From Oxalobacteraceae bacterium (lineage in GTDB: Bacteria > Pseudomonadota > Gammaproteobacteria > Burkholderiales > Burkholderiaceae_D): a stretch of DNA of 64,000 bases. The position numbers were made by a program, and so were the translations under genes. The notes under the pieces are model-generated. The model saw only the letters and a list, made by a program, of their open reading frames with translations. It made no database searches and was not told the origin of the DNA. Of the stretch, positions 1 to 8,154 are shown one piece after another (position 1 is the stretch's first letter; each line of letters opens with the position of its first letter). The DNA lies in NCBI GenBank assembly GCA_013284265.1, contig JABTBR010000036.1, positions 1 through 64,000 on the forward strand, written 5' to 3'.

Positions 1-18
1 GCGGGGTAAGCCCAGAAA

Positions 19-102
19 AACCCACGGCGTAACCCGGGGGTCTGACCCGCCGGGTCAGACCCCAGCTCTTTGCCGTGGGTTCTAAAACGCGTGGCGGCAC
101 GC
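19..102. repeat. Dispersed palindromic repeat, copy 1
   Basis: Outer inverted arms AACCCACGGC (19-28) and GCCGTGGGTT (72-81) enclose a near-perfect inner palindrome, GGGGTCTGACCCG, one base, then its reverse complement (37-63). A conserved tail follows on the right (TTCTAAAACGC...GGCGGCACGC, to 102). The GTAACCC side of the inner segment is on the left. Six related copies lie elsewhere in the window, all between genes or at gene ends. Confidence 0.9.
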
Positions 103-133
103 TTTTGACAGGCTTGACTGCCAGAACCCAACG

Positions 134-418
134 CTAAACACTGCGGTCCTCGGGCGCCACCCGCTCGAAGTGCCACTTCATCAGCAGCACCGACATCGCC
201 AGCACCAGCGTGACCATATTGGCGATGATGATGGGCCAGGCCCGCAGCGCCAGTCCATACGCCAGCCACAGCGACACGCCAAAGCAGAAGATGACGTACA
301 TGCCGGTGGAAACACCCGGCGCGGCGCGCTGGCGCCACACCATCAGCACCTGTGGAATGAAGGAACAAGTCGTACAGACAGCGGCCAAAAAGCCAAGCAG
401 GTCTACATCAAGGTGCAT
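134..418 (-). CDS. SemiSWEET-type sugar transporter (MtN3/SWEET family)
   Basis: A 94-residue protein with three predicted membrane helices, the size of bacterial SemiSWEETs, which work as dimers to move sugars passively across the inner membrane. The first helix carries the conserved CSFIPQV segment, where the Pro belongs to the family PQ motif; further helices are GMYVIFCFGVSLWLAYG and IIIANMVTLVLAMSVLL. The ATG at 418 was chosen because the reading frame further upstream lies inside the preceding regulator gene and does not look like protein. The start overlaps the end of the HD-GYP gene by 11 bp, so the two are probably translationally coupled. The substrate cannot be read from the sequence. 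Confidence 0.85.
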   Translation of the reverse strand: MHLDVDLLGFLAAVCTTCSFIPQVLMVWRQRAAPGVSTGMYVIFCFGVSLWLAYGLALRAWPIIIANMVTLVLAMSVLLMKWHFERVAPEDRSV

Positions 419-1565
419 CGGAAGCTTTCGTAAACAGTTCCAGTTTTTCGCGTTGCTGGTGCATATCGTGGTCGCTGTCGGCAAAGCGCGCGGCGATCGC
501 GATGATCTCCGGCTGCAGCGCCAGGAAGGCGTCCACCATGTCGGGATCGAAGTGCTGGCCGCGTCCGGCGACGATAATCGCCACCGCCGCCTCATGCGAC
601 ATGCCCTCTTTATATACGCGCCGGCTGATCAGCGCATCATACACGTCGGCCACCGCCATCAAGCGCGCCGAGACAGGAATATCATCGCCCGACAGGCCCA
701 GCGGATAGCCGCTGCCATCCCATTTTTCCTGGTGGCCGTAGGCGATCTCCTTGGCATAGCGCAGGAAGTCGACTTCGATGCCCAGCTCGCGTTCGGCCGA
801 CACGATTGCGTCGCGGCCCAGCGTGGTGTGGGTCTTCATGATTTCCATTTCGTGCGGTTCGAAGCGGCCCGGCTTGAGCAGGATGCGGTCGGGGATGCCG
901 ACCTTGCCGATGTCGTGCAGCGGCGCCGACTTGAATAGCAGTTCGATGGTCTTGTCGGTCAAAAAAGCGGAGAAGCGCGGATTGGTGCGCAGCCGTTCGG
1001 CCAGGATTTTGACGTAGTGCGCGGTGCGGCGGATATGGTTGCCGGTTTCGTTGTCGCGCGTTTCGGCCAGCGAGGCCATGGTGTGGATGGTCACGTCCTG
1101 CAGCGCCATCACCTCGCGCGTGCGCAGCTCCACCTCGGTTTCCAGGAAGTGGTTCTGGTCGCGCAGGAAGTCGTGCACCCGCTTCATCGACAGCTGGGTC
1201 TTGATACGCGCCAGCACGATCGGCGCGGAGATCGGCTTGGTGATGTAGTCGACCGCGCCCAGGTTCAGCCCCATCTGCTCGTCGGCCACCTCGCTCATGG
1301 CGGTGACGAAGATCACCGGGATGTCACGGGTGGCGGGGTTGGCCTTGAGCTGCTGGCACACCTCGTAGCCGCTCATGCCGGGCATCATGATGTCGAGCAG
1401 GATCAGGTCGGGCTTATTGTCGCCATTGGCGATTTTCAGCGCGCGCTCGCCGTTGACGGCGATCTTGGTGCGGTAGTCGTCTTCCAGCACGGCGCACATC
1501 AAGTCGATATTGTCCGGCGTGTCGTCGACCACCAGGATGGTCGGTTTGGCGAAAGTGTCGTTCAT
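408..1565 (-). CDS. Response regulator with HD-GYP domain (RpfG-like c-di-GMP phosphodiesterase)
   Basis: A 385-residue two-domain regulator. The N-terminal receiver domain (about 10-125) has the acidic pair DD at 14-15, phospho-acceptor D58 in LLDIMMPGMSG, a T at 88 and K110. The HD-GYP domain (about 160-365) has HDIGKVGIPD at 217-226 and GSGYP at 284-288, the signature of phosphodiesterases that hydrolyse cyclic di-GMP. The usual HHE before KWDG reads GHQE here, a change also found in related proteins. It lies 26 bp downstream of the hybrid kinase gene and is the likely output of that kinase. Confidence 0.92.
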   Translation of the reverse strand: MNDTFAKPTILVVDDTPDNIDLMCAVLEDDYRTKIAVNGERALKIANGDNKPDLILLDIMMPGMSGYEVCQQLKANPATRDIPVIFVTAMSEVADEQMGLNLGAVDYITKPISAPIVLARIKTQLSMKRVHDFLRDQNHFLETEVELRTREVMALQDVTIHTMASLAETRDNETGNHIRRTAHYVKILAERLRTNPRFSAFLTDKTIELLFKSAPLHDIGKVGIPDRILLKPGRFEPHEMEIMKTHTTLGRDAIVSAERELGIEVDFLRYAKEIAYGHQEKWDGSGYPLGLSGDDIPVSARLMAVADVYDALISRRVYKEGMSHEAAVAIIVAGRGQHFDPDMVDAFLALQPEIIAIAARFADSDHDMHQQREKLELFTKASDAP

Positions 1566-1591
1566 GTTCGGTCCTTGGTGACAGCCTGATT

Positions 1592-4500
1592 TTACAGGCT
1601 GATATGCAGCGCAAGCGCCGCTTCGCGCAGCTGTTCCAGCGCGCCTTCGAAATCATACTGCGTCAGCTGGCGCCGCAGCTGGCGCGAATGCTCGCCCTGC
1701 CCGGCCGCCGCCAGCATCGGGCAGATCAGGTCTAGGCTCTTGAGCGCGGCCGAGTCATCCTGCGCCAGCAGGCGCGCCATCTCCTGCATGCCGGCCGCCA
1801 GTTCCTGCATGTCCACCGCGCCCTGGGCAGGCACGGCCATGCTGGCCGGCGCGGCGCCGCTATCGTCCAGCGCCAGGGCAATGGCGGTGACCAGTTCTTC
1901 CAGCTCCCGCCCCATGCTGTCGAGCGCTTCGCCGCGGCCGTCCATCACGCCCTGGCCGAGCATCTGCTCCACCCTGGCGGCGCTGTCGGCCACGCCGCTG
2001 GCGCCCAGATTGCCGGCCAGTCCCTTGACGGTATGCGCCATGCGGGTAGCGCCATCGACATCGTTGGCGTCGATGGCGGCGGCAATGCGCGCCATGGCAT
2101 CGATCTGGGTTTCGATGAAGCGCTCCAGCAGCTTGCGCATCAGCGCCGCGTTGCCGCCCATGCGCTGCAGGGCAGCTTCCATTTTCAGGCCGGGCACCAT
2201 CGGCAGCACGGCGGCGCGCGCACTGGCGGCCGCCTCGCCGCCCGCAGCCGCGCCGCTTCCCGCTTCCGCTCCGGCAGCAGCGCCCGCTGCTGTTGCTGCT
2301 GCTGCGGCGGCGGCCGGGTTCACCTTCACCCAGCGCGCCAGCGTGGCAAACAGCTGGGCCACGTCGATCGGCTTGGCGATGAAATCGTTCATGCCGGCGG
2401 CGAGGCATTTTTCCTTGTCCCCGACCATGGCGTTGGCCGTCATGGCGATCACCGGCAGCGCCGCGAAGCGCGAGTCCTGGCGCAGCTTGCGGGTGGCGTC
2501 GTAGCCGTCCATCACCGGCATCTGGCAGTCCATCAGCACACCGTCGTAATCGGTAACGGCCAGCCGCGCCAGCGCCATCGCCCCATTGCTGGCGATATCC
2601 ACGCGCACGCCGGCGTCGGACAGAATCTGTTGCGCCACTTCCTGATTGACTTCGTTATCCTCCACCAGCAGCACATAGGCGCCGCGCACCGCCTCGGCGG
2701 CGGTCTGGTAGTCCACCTGGCGGCGGGTGCGGCGGCAGCGGCCCAGCTCCTTGCCGAAGGCGGCCGAAATCGAATCGAGCAGGGTCGAGGCGCTGACCGG
2801 CTTGTTCAGCATGCCGCTGACGCTGATTCCGCGCAGCTCGTCCATCAGCACGTCGCGGTTGTAGGCGGTGACGACGATGAAGGCCGGCACCGCGCCCTTG
2901 CCCTTGCCAGCCGCCGCCTCCGCCTCGGCGCGGATCGCCTGCAAGGCTTCCACCCCGTTCATGCCCGGCATCTGCCAGTCCATCAGCACCACGCTGAAGG
3001 GACGGCCCTCGGCGCGCGCCTGGGCCACCGCCTGCACCGCCAGCGCGCCGCTGGCGGCGGCGGCCGCCTCGAAACGCATCGACTCCAGCATGGCGAGGAA
3101 GATTTCGCGGGCGCTGGCGTTGTCGTCGACCACCAGCACGCGCAGCCCTTCGATATCGGGCAGCGCCTCTTCCGGCGTCATCGCGGCCAGGCCGAAGCGG
3201 GCGCTGAAGAAGAAGGTGCTGCCCACGCCCGCCTCGCTGTGCAGGCCAATCTCGCCGCCCATCAGCTCCACCAGGCGCTTGCTGATGGTCAGGCCCAGGC
3301 CGGTGCCGCCGTGGTGGCGGGTGGTGGAAGTGTCGGCCTGGCTGAAGGCCTGGAACAGGCGTCCCTGCTGCTCGGGCGTCAGGCCCACGCCGGTGTCGCG
3401 CACTTCCACCCGCAGCAGCACCGAGGCGGCATCCTGCTCCAGCACGCGGATCGCCAGCACCACTTCGCCGCGCTCGGTGAACTTGATGGCGTTGTTGGTC
3501 AGGTTGGTCATCACCTGGCCCAGCCGCAGCGGGTCGCCCACCAGCGCCAGCGGCACGTCCGGCGCGATGTCGAACAGCAGTTCCAGGCCCTTGTCCTGCG
3601 CCCGCATCACGGCCAGGTCGGCGATCTGCGCCATCACGTCTTCCAGGAAGAAGTCGACTTCCTCGAAGGCCAGCTTGCCCGCCTCGATCTTGGAAAAGTC
3701 CAGGATGTCGTTGATGATGCCGAGCAGATTGCGCGCCGCCGACTCCACTTTTTCCAGGTAGTTGCGCTGCTTGGGCGTCAATTCGGTCTGCAGGGCCAGG
3801 TGGGTCATGCCGATGATGCCGTTCATCGGCGTGCGGATCTCGTGCGACATATTGGCCAGGAAGTCGGACTTCATCTTGGTGGCGTCTTCGGCCGCCGTGA
3901 CGGCGCGGCGCAGCTGCTGCTCGGCCGCCAGGCTGGCCGTCATGTGCTTCAAGGCTTGCAGCAGCTGACCGGTTTCATCGCGCGAGGTGACCTCGATGAC
4001 CGAACTGAGGTCGCCGCGCGCGACCCGGGTGGCGATGCCGACCGCCTCGCCCAGCGGGCCGGTGATGGAGCGGGCCGACAGGGCGAAGCCGATACCGGCC
4101 AGTATCGCGGCCAGGCCCAGCAGCGACATCAGCGCCAGCGAAAAATTGATTTCCTCACGGGCGCGCTCGGCGCTGCTCATCACCTGCTTCTGTTCCAGCT
4201 GATCGAGTTTCTTGATTTCGCCCAGCAGGCGCTCCAGCGCCGGCAAGGCCATGGCGCTCATGCGCGCTTCGGCGGTGACGCGGTCCTCGGCCTCGACCAT
4301 GTCGGCCACTGAGATGAAGGTGTCGTAGTATTCTGCGCGCGCCTGCTTGACGCGCTCGATCTGGAGCCGCGCCTCGGGGGTGGCGTCGAGTACCGCCAGC
4401 TTATCCAGCTGGGTGTCGATGTCGCGCTTGATCTGGTCGATGCGGGCGTAGCTGTCCACGCGCAGGCGCAGTTCCTTCTGGATGATCAGGGTCACGATGC

Positions 4501-4702
4501 GGGTGGCCGCCTCGCGCGACTGGGAGTCGATGGTGTTGATGGCGGCGGCGGCGGCCCAGTCCTGGGTCAGGATATGGTCGCTCTCGGCGCGGATGGCGTA
4601 GATCCGGCTCACGCCCACCAGGATCACGCCCAGCATCAGCAGGATCAGAATGCCGTAGCCGATGCTGACACGGGCGCGAATCGGTAGATCGGTAAAACGC
4701 AT
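1592..4702 (-). CDS. Hybrid sensor histidine kinase with HAMP, two receiver domains and Hpt
   Basis: A 1036-residue inner-membrane phosphorelay kinase. In order: TM helix (about 13-35), periplasmic sensor region (36-186, helical, resembling a four-helix-bundle MCP-like sensor), TM helix (187-210), HAMP (210-265), HisKA with H287 in NMSHEIRTPMNG, and HATPase_c with the N-box around 390-407, DTGVGL and GGTGLGL. Receiver 1 (520-650) has D575; receiver 2 (676-795) has D725 in LMDCQMPVMDG. An Ala/Gly-rich linker (795-830) leads to a C-terminal Hpt domain with H890 in AHTVKGLAGNLG. All relay residues are present. It is followed at 26 bp by the HD-GYP regulator, so phosphoryl flow to that protein is likely. 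The signal sensed is unknown. Confidence 0.93.
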   Translation of the reverse strand: MRFTDLPIRARVSIGYGILILLMLGVILVGVSRIYAIRAESDHILTQDWAAAAAINTIDSQSREAATRIVTLIIQKELRLRVDSYARIDQIKRDIDTQLDKLAVLDATPEARLQIERVKQARAEYYDTFISVADMVEAEDRVTAEARMSAMALPALERLLGEIKKLDQLEQKQVMSSAERAREEINFSLALMSLLGLAAILAGIGFALSARSITGPLGEAVGIATRVARGDLSSVIEVTSRDETGQLLQALKHMTASLAAEQQLRRAVTAAEDATKMKSDFLANMSHEIRTPMNGIIGMTHLALQTELTPKQRNYLEKVESAARNLLGIINDILDFSKIEAGKLAFEEVDFFLEDVMAQIADLAVMRAQDKGLELLFDIAPDVPLALVGDPLRLGQVMTNLTNNAIKFTERGEVVLAIRVLEQDAASVLLRVEVRDTGVGLTPEQQGRLFQAFSQADTSTTRHHGGTGLGLTISKRLVELMGGEIGLHSEAGVGSTFFFSARFGLAAMTPEEALPDIEGLRVLVVDDNASAREIFLAMLESMRFEAAAAASGALAVQAVAQARAEGRPFSVVLMDWQMPGMNGVEALQAIRAEAEAAAGKGKGAVPAFIVVTAYNRDVLMDELRGISVSGMLNKPVSASTLLDSISAAFGKELGRCRRTRRQVDYQTAAEAVRGAYVLLVEDNEVNQEVAQQILSDAGVRVDIASNGAMALARLAVTDYDGVLMDCQMPVMDGYDATRKLRQDSRFAALPVIAMTANAMVGDKEKCLAAGMNDFIAKPIDVAQLFATLARWVKVNPAAAAAAATAAGAAAGAEAGSGAAAGGEAAASARAAVLPMVPGLKMEAALQRMGGNAALMRKLLERFIETQIDAMARIAAAIDANDVDGATRMAHTVKGLAGNLGASGVADSAARVEQMLGQGVMDGRGEALDSMGRELEELVTAIALALDDSGAAPASMAVPAQGAVDMQELAAGMQEMARLLAQDDSAALKSLDLICPMLAAAGQGEHSRQLRRQLTQYDFEGALEQLREAALALHISL

Positions 4703-4819
4703 GGCGCTTCCTCAATGGGGCATCAGCATGAGTCTGAGCCGAAGGGGGGTAGCTGTGCAAGCAGATTTTTGAATCCACCGGATAGGCCCGTTGCCAAGGG
4801 GCCGCCGGCAACCTTTTAA

Positions 4820-4902
4820 AACCCACGGCGTAACCCTGGGGTCTGACCCGGCGGGTCAGACCCCGGCTCTTTGCCGTGGGTTCTAAACGCCTGGCGGCAC
4901 GC
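4820..4902. repeat. Dispersed palindromic repeat, copy 2
   Basis: Arms AACCCACGGC (4820-4829) and GCCGTGGGTT (4873-4882) surround the inner palindrome. The right tail (TTCTAAACGC...GGCGGCACGC) runs into the 3' end of the CWC gene and supplies its last codons and stop. The left flank GGCCGCCGGCAACC resembles the left flank of copies 4 and 7. The GTAACCC side is on the left, as in copy 1. Confidence 0.9.
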
Positions 4903-5080
4903 TTAATTTGGCGGCGATATGCGCTTTCAAACAGTCCGGGCACCAGCAGGCGGCGCCAGTCGCATCCGCTCCCGGCACCGGCACGGCCGGCGGCAGCTGG
5001 GTGCACCAGCAAGGCTGGCCGTCGCCCGGATCGGCCATGGCGCAGCTGAACGTAGCGCCGCAGCGCGCGCACACGCTCAT
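4883..5080 (-). CDS. Cysteine-rich CWC family protein
   Basis: A 65-residue protein with six cysteines plus the PCWC motif, matching the small CWC family: CARCGATFSC at the start, PCWCTQLPP in the middle and CWCPDCL near the end. The pattern suggests metal binding, but no activity has been assigned to the family as far as can be said here. It overlaps the anti-sigma gene by 4 bp (ATGA) and closes the sigma/anti-sigma operon. The final SVPPGV and the TAG stop are encoded by the tail of repeat copy 2, so the C-terminus was probably altered by insertion of that element. Confidence 0.85.
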   Translation of the reverse strand: MSVCARCGATFSCAMADPGDGQPCWCTQLPPAVPVPGADATGAACWCPDCLKAHIAAKLSVPPGV

Positions 5081-5328
5081 GGCTTGTCTTTTTGCTCAGG
5101 ATCGCGCGGCGCGCCGCCGTCGAGCGGGAAGCTGTGCATGGCGCGCCGCAGCAGCGCCATCTGGCCGTTGAAGCGGGTGCAGGCGCCGCAGACCATCAAA
5201 TGCAGGCGCATGCGGATACGCTCGACCAGCGACAACTGCCGGTCCATGCCCTCGGAAACGAGGCGGTGCACTTCGCGGCAGGTGGGTTTCAGGCGTTTTT
5301 TAGAGGATTCCATGGCGGCAGGCTTCAT
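5077..5328 (-). CDS. Zinc-finger anti-sigma factor-like protein
   Basis: About 83 residues from the ATG at 5328; an alternative ATG at 5313 would give 78. It has a CREVH motif and, some 34 residues later, CGAC, a CxxxH...CxxC pattern like the zinc-binding domain of ZAS anti-sigma factors. There is no transmembrane segment, so it would be a cytosolic anti-sigma or redox/metal-sensing partner. It starts 8 bp after the ECF sigma gene, the usual order for a sigma with its own regulator, and ends overlapping the CWC gene. The longer frame up to 5418 lies inside the sigma gene and was not used. Confidence 0.8.
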   Translation of the reverse strand: MKPAAMESSKKRLKPTCREVHRLVSEGMDRQLSLVERIRMRLHLMVCGACTRFNGQMALLRRAMHSFPLDGGAPRDPEQKDKP

Positions 5329-5336
5329 TGCGGCGG

Positions 5337-5924
5337 TTACGTGGCCCGGCGATTGCCAAACCAGTTCAAGTCCAGGCACTCGCGCAGGCGAATCCGGGCG
5401 CGATACAGCAGTACCCAAGCATTAGACGTGGTAATCGCCAGTTCCTTACAAATTTCTTCGGTTTCCAGCTCCAGCCACTCGCGCATCATGAAAATACGGG
5501 CGGTCTTGGCGGGCAGCTTCTCCAGGCACACTTCCAGCACGTTGAAGAAGTCCTTCTGCTCCAGCGTCGCATCCGGGTCGCCCCAGGCCGCGGGCTGGTC
5601 GCGGGTGTGGCCGTCGGCCGTGAACAGGGCGTCGATGGCGTCGTCCTCGGACTGGTCGTCGGCCGTCTCGATCTGGCGCTCGCGCGTGCACAGGCGCAGA
5701 TTGTCGATGATCTTGAACTTCAAAATGCCCGTCACATAGGTGCGCAGCGAGGACTGGCCGGCGAAACGCTCGGGTTTTTCCAGCACCGCGATCAGCGCGT
5801 CCTGCACCGCGTCCTCGGCCATGGCCTGATTCCGTAGTTGCAACTGTGCAAAACGAACAAGCATGGGGCGCAGGGCCTCCAGCTGGCGGTGCAGGGTGTA
5901 GTCGGCGGGCGTGATAGTCGTCAT
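5337..5924 (-). CDS. ECF-type RNA polymerase sigma factor
   Basis: A 195-residue sigma-70 family protein of the ECF class. Region 2 is visible around residues 20-80 (LVRFAQLQLRNQAMAEDAVQ, then RTYVTGILKFKIIDNLR) and region 4 around 130-185 (LPAKTARIFMMREWLELETE, with a helix-turn-helix at CKELAITTSNAWVLLYRAR). An acidic linker containing DDQSEDDAID separates them. It would direct RNA polymerase to a small regulon. It is first in an operon with a zinc anti-sigma protein and a Cys-rich CWC protein, which suggests a redox or metal stress signal. The ATG at 5924 begins 114 bp from divergent argB. Confidence 0.92.
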   Translation of the reverse strand: MTTITPADYTLHRQLEALRPMLVRFAQLQLRNQAMAEDAVQDALIAVLEKPERFAGQSSLRTYVTGILKFKIIDNLRLCTRERQIETADDQSEDDAIDALFTADGHTRDQPAAWGDPDATLEQKDFFNVLEVCLEKLPAKTARIFMMREWLELETEEICKELAITTSNAWVLLYRARIRLRECLDLNWFGNRRAT

Positions 5925-5972
5925 ATGCGGGGAGCCTAGCGGATCAACTCGGAAAAGACAACAAGATAGCCC

Positions 5973-5978
5973 TATAAT
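5973..5978 (+). promoter_or_regulatory. Probable -10 box of the argB promoter
   Basis: A consensus TATAAT lies 60 bp before the argB start codon in the divergent gap. No convincing TTGACA box is seen 16-18 bp upstream, so the call rests on the -10 hexamer alone. Confidence 0.45.
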
Positions 5979-6037
5979 GCGTACTTGAGCACAGCTTCAG
6001 GCTGTAAAATCGCACAAATCTCTTTCCCGGACTCGCC

Positions 6038-6961
6038 ATGACTCAACTGTCTAACATCAACCTCGGCATGAACGACGACCTCACTGCGGTGGCACCGCAG
6101 ATCAAGGCGCAAATTCTGGCCGAGGCCCTGCCGTATATCCGCAATTTCCATGGCAAGACCATTGTCATCAAATACGGCGGCAATGCGATGACCGACGAGC
6201 GCCTGAAGCACGGCTTCGCGCGCGACGTCATCCTGCTCAAGCTGGTGGGGATGAATCCGGTGGTGGTGCACGGCGGCGGTCCGCAGATCGACAACGCGCT
6301 GAAAAAAATCGGCAAGCAAGGCACTTTCGTGCAGGGCATGCGCATCACCGATGAAGAGACCATGGAAGTGGTGGAATGGGTGCTGGGCGGCGAAGTCCAG
6401 CAGGATATCGTCATGCTGATCAACCACTACGGCGGCCAGGCGGTGGGCCTGACCGGCAAGGACGGTGGCCTGATCCGCGCCAAGAAGATGGCCATGCCGG
6501 ACAAGGACAATCCGGGCCAGTTCCTCGACATCGGTTTTGTCGGCGAGATCGACGCGATCAATCCGGCCGTGGTCAAGGCGCTGCAGGACGACGCCTTCAT
6601 CCCCATCATTTCGCCGATCGGCTTCGGCCAGGATGGCCAGGCGTACAACATCAATGCCGACGTTGTCGCGGGCAAGATCGCGGAAATCCTGAAGGCCGAA
6701 AAGCTGATCATGATGACCAATATCGCCGGCGTTCAGGACAAGCAGGGCAATCTGGTGACCGACCTGTCGGCCCGCGAGATCGACGAGATGTTCGCCGACG
6801 GCACGATTTCGGGCGGCATGCTGCCTAAAATTTCATCAGCCCTGGACGCGGCCAAGTCCGGCGTGAACACCGTTCACATCATCGATGGACGAATTGAGCA
6901 TTCTTTATTGCTTGAGGTGTTGACCGAACAGGCTTTTGGCACTATGATCCGTTCGCACTGA
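6038..6961 (+). CDS. argB: Acetylglutamate kinase
   Basis: A 307-residue amino-acid kinase that phosphorylates N-acetyl-L-glutamate with ATP, the second step of arginine biosynthesis in the cytosol. Visible motifs are IVIKYGGNAM (phosphate-binding Lys and Gly), VVVHGGGPQI (acetylglutamate site), NINADVVAGKIAEILKAEK and the C-terminal GGMLPKISSALDAAKSGV. The N-terminal extension before HGKTIVIKYGG is typical of the longer, arginine-inhibited hexameric enzymes, so feedback inhibition is likely. It stands alone here, divergent from the ECF operon and followed by tRNA-Thr. Confidence 0.97.
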   Translation: MTQLSNINLGMNDDLTAVAPQIKAQILAEALPYIRNFHGKTIVIKYGGNAMTDERLKHGFARDVILLKLVGMNPVVVHGGGPQIDNALKKIGKQGTFVQGMRITDEETMEVVEWVLGGEVQQDIVMLINHYGGQAVGLTGKDGGLIRAKKMAMPDKDNPGQFLDIGFVGEIDAINPAVVKALQDDAFIPIISPIGFGQDGQAYNINADVVAGKIAEILKAEKLIMMTNIAGVQDKQGNLVTDLSAREIDEMFADGTISGGMLPKISSALDAAKSGVNTVHIIDGRIEHSLLLEVLTEQAFGTMIRSH

Positions 6962-6967
6962 AAAAAC

Positions 6968-7014
6968 GGCGACGCGCTCCCAACGCGCTGAGGCCTGCTT
7001 TGCAGCGCGTCGCC
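6968..7014. other. Strong hairpin between argB and tRNA-Thr
   Basis: A perfect 11-bp inverted repeat, GGCGACGCGCT (6968-6978) and AGCGCGTCGCC (7004-7014), sits 7 bp after the argB stop and 9 bp before the tRNA. No run of T follows, so it is a poor intrinsic terminator. It may be an RNA-processing or stability hairpin if argB and the tRNA are co-transcribed. Confidence 0.6.
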
Positions 7015-7023
7015 ACAAGAAAT

Positions 7024-7098
<75 letters not shown>

Positions 7099-7210
7099 TC
7101 TGCATTCCTCTGCTGTTCCCCTCCGTTTTCCCAATATTCGCTAGTCCTTCTTTTCCTTGTTTCGTCACGCCTGCACCATTGTTGTTTTTCGGCCGCTGCA
7201 CAAAAAATCA

Positions 7211-8131
7211 TCAGTAGATCCGTTCGACCTTGAGCCCGCGCTTGCGCAGCAGCTCCGGCACGCTGTCGCGTCCCACCAGATGCAGCACGCCGATCGCGGC
7301 CAGGCTGTTGCGCTCGCGCGCCAGCAACTGGGCGATGCTCTGCGCCAGACCGGGATTGCGCTCTTCCAGCAGCACCTTTTGCACGAAGCGGCCCGACAGG
7401 CTCTCGTCGGCCTCCGCCTTGGCCGACAGCGCATCCAGTGCGGCCACGTCGGCGCTGCGCCAGGCCTGGGCGATCTGGCGCACCTGGTCGGCCTGCTCGC
7501 GGTCCTCGATGGCGGCGATGCCCTCCTCCAGGAAGCGCATCTGGTCGTCGATGCTCATGCGGTCGAACAGCGCCATCTGGCCGCCCACCGATTCCAGTTC
7601 CAGCACGGTCTGGCCCCGCGCATGGGCCTGGCGCGACAGGTAGGCGTCCACCGCCAGCGCGGTATCATAGCCCTGGGCCGAAAATTCGCTGACCGTCAGC
7701 ACGCTGGCCAGCAGCCAGGGCTTCATGCCGGCCACCGCGTCGGAAGGAATCGCGTATTGGCGCAGCAGGCGTGTCAGGCGGCTACGCCAGGCCGGCGCCA
7801 GCGCGCCGGCGGCGCCGCGCTTGCTCATGCCATGCTTGCGCACCGCGCTGGCCATGCGGTCCTGGTCGCCCAGCGGATCGATTTCCAGCGCCAGCACGCT
7901 GGCCTGGCGCAGCGCGGCGGACACGCGCGGCTCGAGCGGATAGAAGTCGGCCGCGCCCACGTGGATGGTGCCGAACAGGTACAGCGTATGATCGCCCTGC
8001 TCCACCTTGAACAGCGCGCCGCGGTTGGGCACACTGGCCGCGACACTGTCGGCGCCCCAGGCCTGGCTGAATGGCGAGCCAAGGGTCAGACCCAGCAGGC
8101 AGCAGAACATCACTATAATCTGGCGTCGCAT
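7211..8131 (-). CDS. TraB/GumN family protein, exported
   Basis: A 306-residue protein with an N-terminal signal sequence (hydrophobic IIVMFCCLLGLTLG, cleavage likely near SQAWGA). The family hallmarks are present: LYLFGTIHVGAADFYPL near the N-terminus, with the conserved GTIHVG, and AIGVLHLVGRDSVPELL near the C-terminus. TraB/GumN proteins share a putative metal-dependent hydrolase fold; the bacterial substrate is not known. It is transcribed divergently from the HAD nucleotidase gene with only 23 bp between start codons, so their promoters must overlap. Confidence 0.88.
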   Translation of the reverse strand: MRRQIIVMFCCLLGLTLGSPFSQAWGADSVAASVPNRGALFKVEQGDHTLYLFGTIHVGAADFYPLEPRVSAALRQASVLALEIDPLGDQDRMASAVRKHGMSKRGAAGALAPAWRSRLTRLLRQYAIPSDAVAGMKPWLLASVLTVSEFSAQGYDTALAVDAYLSRQAHARGQTVLELESVGGQMALFDRMSIDDQMRFLEEGIAAIEDREQADQVRQIAQAWRSADVAALDALSAKAEADESLSGRFVQKVLLEERNPGLAQSIAQLLARERNSLAAIGVLHLVGRDSVPELLRKRGLKVERIY

Positions 8132-8154
8132 GTTTTCCTTTACTTGAAGCCTTC

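Noticed and set aside
2033..4312. Long open frame of 759 codons on the strand opposite the hybrid kinase
   Set aside because: It has no family motifs, is rich in His/Arg/Gln as expected from the antisense of GC-rich codons, and lies fully over a well-supported kinase gene.
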